Below are positions 59,225 through 64,000 of a stretch of DNA of 64,000 nt, piece by piece; position 1 is the first letter of the stretch; every line of letters starts with the position of its first letter. Source of the stretch: Lepisosteus oculatus. Taxonomy: Eukaryota; Chordata; Actinopteri; Semionotiformes; Lepisosteidae. Both the position numbers and the translations under genes were made by a program. Below the pieces are notes generated by a model. It was not told the DNA's origin. It ran no database searches and worked only from the letters and a program-made list of their open reading frames with translations. Location of the stretch: the NCBI RefSeq assembly GCF_040954835.1, contig NC_090703.1, positions 15,079,444 through 15,143,443 on the forward strand, read 5' to 3'.

Positions 59225-60881
59225 TCTATGCTCAGTTTGAGGTCAGTAACGCCGATCCAGCCAGGAGGACTCCAGAAATCCAGGGCAAACACCCACTGAT
59301 CATATCCAGAGCGGATGTATGTAAAGTTTTTAAAAAGACCAATCCACACAAGGCCCCTGGCCCTGATGCTATCACTGGCTGTGTTCTGAAGGCATGTGCA
59401 GAGCAGCTGGCAGATGCCTTCTCGGACATATTCAATCTTTCTCTAGCTCAGTCTACAGTTCCTTCCTGCTTTCAGAAAACCACCATCGTCCCTGTCCCTA
59501 AGACACCCAGAGTCAGCTGCCTTAATGACTACCACCCCGTTGCACTCACATCAGTTATCATGAAGTGCTTCGAGCAGTTGGTCAAAGCATACATCACCTC
59601 CTCACTGCCTGACACTCTAGACCCACTACAATTTGAGTATCGCCAGAACAGGTCCAACAGAGAATGCTATTGCCACTGCCCTTCATACTGCCCTCTCACA
59701 CCTGGATAAGAAAGGAAGATATGTGAGAATGCTCTTTGTTGATTACAGCTGAGCATTCAATACCATAGTGCCCTTGAAGCTTGTCATCAAGCTCCAGGAC
59801 CTGAGAATGAACACCTCCCCTTGTAACTGGATCCTGGACTTCTCAACAGAAAGTCCGCAGGTGGTGAGGGTGGGCACCAACATATCCTCTACCACGACTC
59901 TAAACACTGGAGCCCACCAAGGCTGTGTGCTTAGCCCTGTCCTCTACTCCTTATTTACCCATGATTGTGTCGCCAGGCATAACTCAAACTCCATCATTAA
60001 GTTTGCGGATGATACAACAGTCATCGTCCTGATCACAGATGGTGAAGAGTCTGTGTACAGGGAGGAGGTTGAAACCCTGGCAGCATGGTGCCAGGAGAAC
60101 AACCTCTCTCTGAACATCAGTAAGACTAAGGAGAGGATCTTGGATTATAGGAAACATCAGGGAGCAGGTCACATACCTATTCATATCAATAGAAGTGAAG
60201 TGGAGAGGGTCAGCAGTTTTAAGTTCCTGGGAGTTAACATCACTTAACCTGGACCCACCACACCAACACCGTGGTCAAAATAGCACGGCAGGGCCTATTC
60301 TTTCTCCGCAGGCTAAAGAAGTTTGGCATGCTGTCACATATCCAGGCCAGCTTCTATACAGTAGGTGCACTATTGAGAGTATCCTGACTGGTTGCATCAC
60401 TGCCTGGTATGGGAGCTGCTCCAGTCCAGGTCCATTCTCAAGAACCCCAGTCATAAACTGTTTTCTCTCCTACCGTCCGGTAAACGGTATCAAAGCATCA
60501 AAGTCCAACAGATTACGGAACAGCTTCTACCTCCAGGCAATAAGACTGCTAAACAGCCAAGCTGCAGTTCCTTCAGCAAATCACCCATAATGGCTACATG
60601 GACATACAGTTTTCACTGTATGCAGCATACTGCACTACTTGGACATAATATATTGCATAAACCCTGGACACATAGCAGCTCTATTTATAGAGTTTTGTCT
60701 GAGTTTATTTCTATCGCACTATTATCTGTCATCATGTAACCTTATTTTGTCACTTTAATTTTGTGATTTTTACCCCCCCGGTGAGCTCATAGATAAGACA
60801 TTTCATTGCCAGCAACTACTGCTGCATGCTGTATTGTTGTGCATTAAATAAAGAAACTTTGATTGATTGATTGACAACAGC
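59225..60881 (+). mobile_element. L2/CR1-type LINE, 5'-truncated, dead copy
   Basis: Plus-strand reverse transcriptase is recognisable: [62 protein letters not shown] and the catalytic FADDT at 60002-60016. A one-base insertion near 59660 shifts the frame, a TGA interrupts the DYSxAFNT motif near 59750, and a further stop is at 60246. The 3' end has a short UTR and a (TGAT)n tail at 60866-60881, typical of the clade. It is in the 5' non-coding part of dcaf4. Confidence 0.85.
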
Positions 60882-61115
60882 ATAGCGGTTAGCGCTCCCA
60901 TCACCTTCTGAAAGGTGCCTCTTTCATGTTTTCCCTGTATTCACAGTGATGTTCTCCAGGTATTTCAGGTTCCTTACACCACCCCGTGACAATACTAATC
61001 ACTGGTGTCTCTAACGTGTGTCACTGTGCTCTCTGAAAGACTGCCGTGCTGTCCAGGGTTTCTCCACTGGGCCCAAGCATACCATCTATGCCTACAGGAT
61101 AGGCTCCAGGTGGCG
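60882..61115 (+). repeat. tRNA-derived SINE copy, degraded, plus strand
   Basis: Head acagcatagcggttagcgctcc near 60883, then the shared blocks in sense order (a gctgtccagggtttctcc block and ctacaggataggctccaggtgg). The other full copies of this family are on the minus strand. Confidence 0.55.
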
Positions 61116-62490
61116 GGCTGCAGAAATCTTGGGAGTTTTCAAAAAGCCCATCCTGAAGCTGTTAAAATTTGAACCATTTCACAATTCTGATATATTCTTG
61201 CAACATATTTACATATTTCCATTCATCGAGCAACAAGAATTATTGGATGAAGATAACTGTACATAAATTAGCTCCATCAAGAAACAGTAAGGTGCAATCA
61301 GTCAATGTACACTGAATATTCAAGAAAAAAAGGGAATTGCTCATTACTTGTATCAAAAACCCTGTTACTGATTTGATGTTTTCTAATCTTAGACCGGTAT
61401 AATTAAAAAACATTCTAACCTCATTAGTAGGGTAAAGGTTTGGATTCATAACTCGATTGTTTCATTATGAAATATGCAGGTAAATCACTGAATACATATA
61501 GCCAGCTGGTGCTGGTAAAATAATTGAAATAAATACTACGGTTATGATTAAACGTAATTTTGTTTAAAGAACTGAACATCCATGGCGTTGACCGTCAGTG
61601 AACGCTAGCAGTCCGTCAAAGACAAGACCATCAATATGCATGTAATTCATGGTGTATTTGCGCGTACCTATCCCTTAAAATGAGATTCTGTTTCTGAGAT
61701 TCTGAGTCCCGTTTCTTCTTTGTAGATGAGAATTATTTTCCCTCAATTGACGTATCTCTTGACTAATTCCCTTATAAAGCAAATGAAAGTATCTGAGCAA
61801 CTACTGTAATAGCTTCATACAATCATACAATAAATGGATAAGTGATGGCAGCCTATTCTAGGATAAAAGATAACACAATAACGTAAATTTCAATCGGTAC
61901 ATATGCCACCGATATCGGACATAGTACACTTCAGGTTTATGGCGTAAAGGTTTACCTTTTGAGCTGACAGTGTGTAAATGAAGTCCCACTGGTATGTGTT
62001 CACAGAAAACACCCTTAACTACGTAAACGTACCGCAATCACTTCACATCACTTAAATTACTTCTATTTTTTGTTGCCAGTATCGTGCAAAACAACACTCA
62101 ATTCCAATCGTAATAAGGTAAAATACCCATTACAGCAAAACTAACAAAGGGCAGCTGTAATCCTATCAAAATCAATATGAAAGGATAAGCAGTTGTTTAT
62201 TAAAATATATTAAACGCACAGTTATAGTGGTTCACATACTGTAGCTACATATTTTAACTAAATTTCAATCATTGTGAATATCTCAATCGTAATCATGAAG
62301 TATCTACCAGTTGTATTTAAGGATTTTAATCAATGATCCTATTTTCATAAAGCCCCTCTAAAATACACATCTAAAAAGATACAATCCCCTCAAAGGTTGT
62401 CCAAACTATAACAAACAAAGTAAAGTCCATTGATCAGAACTTTAAAATTACCAAATAACATTAATAAAAAAATATTTAAAAGACAGCAAC
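61116..62490. other. dcaf4 5' intron sequence, nothing recognised
   Basis: AT-rich with no repeat or coding match. Confidence 0.4.
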
Positions 62491-62499
62491 ATTCGCTTT

Positions 62500-62620
62500 T
62501 CCTGTTTTACCTGCCACAACGCTGCAACCACGTGATGTTCGCCAGCCCCGCCTTTCGTCTCCTATTGGTCCATCTCTGACGCTGCGTGGCGTCCTGGAGC
62601 ACGTGATTGACTTCCCTGCG
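62500..62620 (-). promoter_or_regulatory. dcaf4: candidate dcaf4 promoter with two E-boxes and CCAAT
   Basis: GC-rich island. CACGTG at 62529-62534 and 62600-62605, each followed by AT (ATCACGTG on the minus strand), with a CCAAT box on the minus strand at 62568-62564 between them and a ccccgcc box. A CAG|gtaaaa donor at 62511 (minus) could end a 5' non-coding exon. The link to dcaf4 is inferred from position. Confidence 0.5.
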
Positions 62621-62699
62621 TATCAATTACACTGGCGGCTTTGCTGTTTTGCTCTGAGCACAGAAGTGTGTCCAGTATTGTAATGTGGTAGTACTGTTG

Positions 62700-63540
62700 G
62701 CTCGCATGAAACAGGTTCTGTGCTATTTGAGAATTAAGGTAAACAAAGGATGTTAATAACCGATCATTAAAAAGGTAAAACACGACACTGAAAAAGGAAC
62801 ACGTGTATTAGTGTAATATTTAATTGAAGTCGGTGTTCTCTGTGACTTCATGAACTGAATTTAATGCTTGAAGGCAGTTTTGCCGTTATGCTTTCTCACA
62901 CTGTATTTTTTATTTTATTTTTGTACAACATTTTAACAACTCCCCGCCTCCGCACTCACAGTTGCGTTTTGAGTCAATAGCTTTGCGGCTGGTACGTCGT
63001 TATTGCTTTGTAATTGTAACTTTTGTCCCCAGTGTTATTGATCTGCTGACCCGAGTTGCAAATCTTTTACGAACTACAATATGCCTCTTTCTCATAGAAA
63101 TGTAGACACTCAGCTTTTACATAAAAACAGAAATGACCAATGCTGTGAGTTAAATGAATTTTGTATTGTTGACTTGAAAATGCTGAACATTTGTGTTGCA
63201 TAAATATCCAGGGACGTCAAATACGAATAATAGATTTATTCGCTGCTTCTAATAGCTGCTAGGAAAGAAGCACACGAAAAGAGCTTTATCATCCAGTGAT
63301 GGAATTGGAAACAATTAGTTTGTTTTAGCCATTAAATGTATTTTAATGAAGATAAAAGGAATAACGGGTACGAAACAAAGCAACAACCCCTCGTCCCCTC
63401 AAACTGAGTATGGGTGATAAGATAATTAGTACTTTTATTTGATTTAGTAGGGACTCAAGTTAACAATACGAGGATAGTTTTTGCTTTGTCTCTTTAAGAG
63501 ATGAGGTATCCAGTTGGTCTAATGTACAAAAGAGCGCACC
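62700..63540. other. interval between dcaf4 and dpf3 promoter regions
   Basis: No exon or repeat recognised. Confidence 0.4.
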
Positions 63541-63559
63541 CCCTTCGAATGGACTTGAC

Positions 63560-63705
63560 AGTTATTCTCGTAGGCCACGCCTTATCTTGAATTTCTTATT
63601 TCGGATTGGCCAGTGAGTCGGACACGTTGGCGCTGATTGGACGTTTTTTTCGTAGGGTTCCCTCAGAACTCTGAGACACAGAATATTGGGTTACAGTGTA
63701 GCAAA
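63560..63705 (+). promoter_or_regulatory. dpf3: dpf3 promoter with paired CCAAT boxes
   Basis: ATTGG (inverted CCAAT) at 63605-63609 and 63636-63640, 31 bases apart, a usual NF-Y pair spacing, just upstream of the start codon. No TATA box. Confidence 0.55.
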
Positions 63706-63737
63706 ATGGCGACTGTCATTCAGAATCCACTCAAAGC
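63706..63737 (+). CDS. dpf3: DPF3 (BAF45C), first coding exon
   Basis: The exon encodes MATVIQNPLK plus two bases of the next codon, with GC|gtaagt as donor. This matches the DPF3 N terminus (human MATVIHNPLKAL) and differs from DPF2. DPF3 is a double-PHD subunit of BAF chromatin remodelling complexes that reads acetylated and methylated histone H3, with roles in heart and muscle. The call rests on eleven residues and on position: in human, DPF3 is the neighbour of DCAF4 in the same divergent layout. The remaining exons run off the right edge. Confidence 0.86.
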
Positions 63738-64000
63738 GTAAGTAATTCTCAAAATTTAATACAGTTATAATTTGCGAACTTTTCTGTTTCTGTTTTTGAG
63801 CACCGTGCAAAGAAAGGCAACACAAATAGAAACTCACAACAGAATGCAGTTGTTAGGGCACGCGTACGTTTTGTCTTGTGTTATTTTTCCCCATACATCT
63901 TGACAAATAATAATTTAAATAGTTTTGTATTATTATTTTTGGTGCGATACGTAGAGTGCAGCATGATCACGCTGGGATAAGCAGAACGTGTTGCAAAGCC
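63738..64000 (+). other. dpf3: dpf3 intron 1 (partial)
   Basis: Begins gtaagt; AT-rich, extends beyond the window. Confidence 0.8.

Noticed and set aside
1-64000. Operons, ribosome binding sites, CRISPR arrays, prophage or toxin-antitoxin loci
   Set aside because: Intron-rich vertebrate DNA; nothing of that sort is present.

Overview
This window is vertebrate nuclear DNA, almost certainly from a ray-finned fish. The evidence is GT-AG introns, genes whose exons translate into close matches to known vertebrate proteins, Tc1-type transposons, a 5S-rRNA-derived SINE, tRNA-derived SINEs with fish-type tails, and CR1/L2 and Penelope-like LINE fragments. The 5S-SINE and the generous introns make me lean towards a non-teleost fish such as gar, bowfin or sturgeon, but the sequence alone does not settle this.

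Five protein-coding genes are supported. (1) rhov (+): only the last coding exon (545-991); the 5' exons lie off the left edge. (2) pigh (-): all four coding exons, 24855 down to 21533, 180 aa. (3) zfyve1/DFCP1 (+): all eleven coding exons, 27021-37757, 780 aa. (4) dcaf4 (-): thirteen coding exons, 58679 down to 42756, 509 aa. (5) dpf3 (+): only the first coding exon (63706-63737) with its promoter; the rest runs off the right edge. All splice junctions given here were checked for frame by hand, and each complete gene gives one unbroken reading frame. The order and relative orientation of zfyve1, dcaf4 and dpf3 match the human 14q24 block.

Layout: 1-2.5 kb is the rhov 3' end. 2.5-21 kb is a gene-poor, AT-rich stretch with SINE, Penelope-like, Tc1 and LINE relics and two striking inverted repeats. 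21.5-27 kb holds pigh and, head to head with it, the zfyve1 promoter region with ZNF143-type motifs on both sides. 27-39.6 kb is zfyve1, with an intact full-length Tc1 transposon in intron 8. 41.7-62.6 kb is dcaf4, whose introns carry Tc1, Ty3/Gypsy-like, TTAA-flanked MITE, SINE and L2/CR1 LINE relics. 62.5-64 kb is the dcaf4/dpf3 divergent promoter region.

The genes are not an operon-like unit. They act in separate processes: Rho-family signalling, GPI-anchor synthesis, autophagy and lipid-droplet membranes, CUL4-DDB1 ubiquitin ligase targeting, and BAF chromatin remodelling. I found no convincing new molecular system. The observations most worth a second look are the intact Tc1 copy, a Tc1-LINE junction that occurs twice, a telomere-like repeat that supplies four tandem branch-point motifs to dcaf4, a 240-bp foldback near 3.5 kb, and an inverted pair of TTAA-type MITEs.
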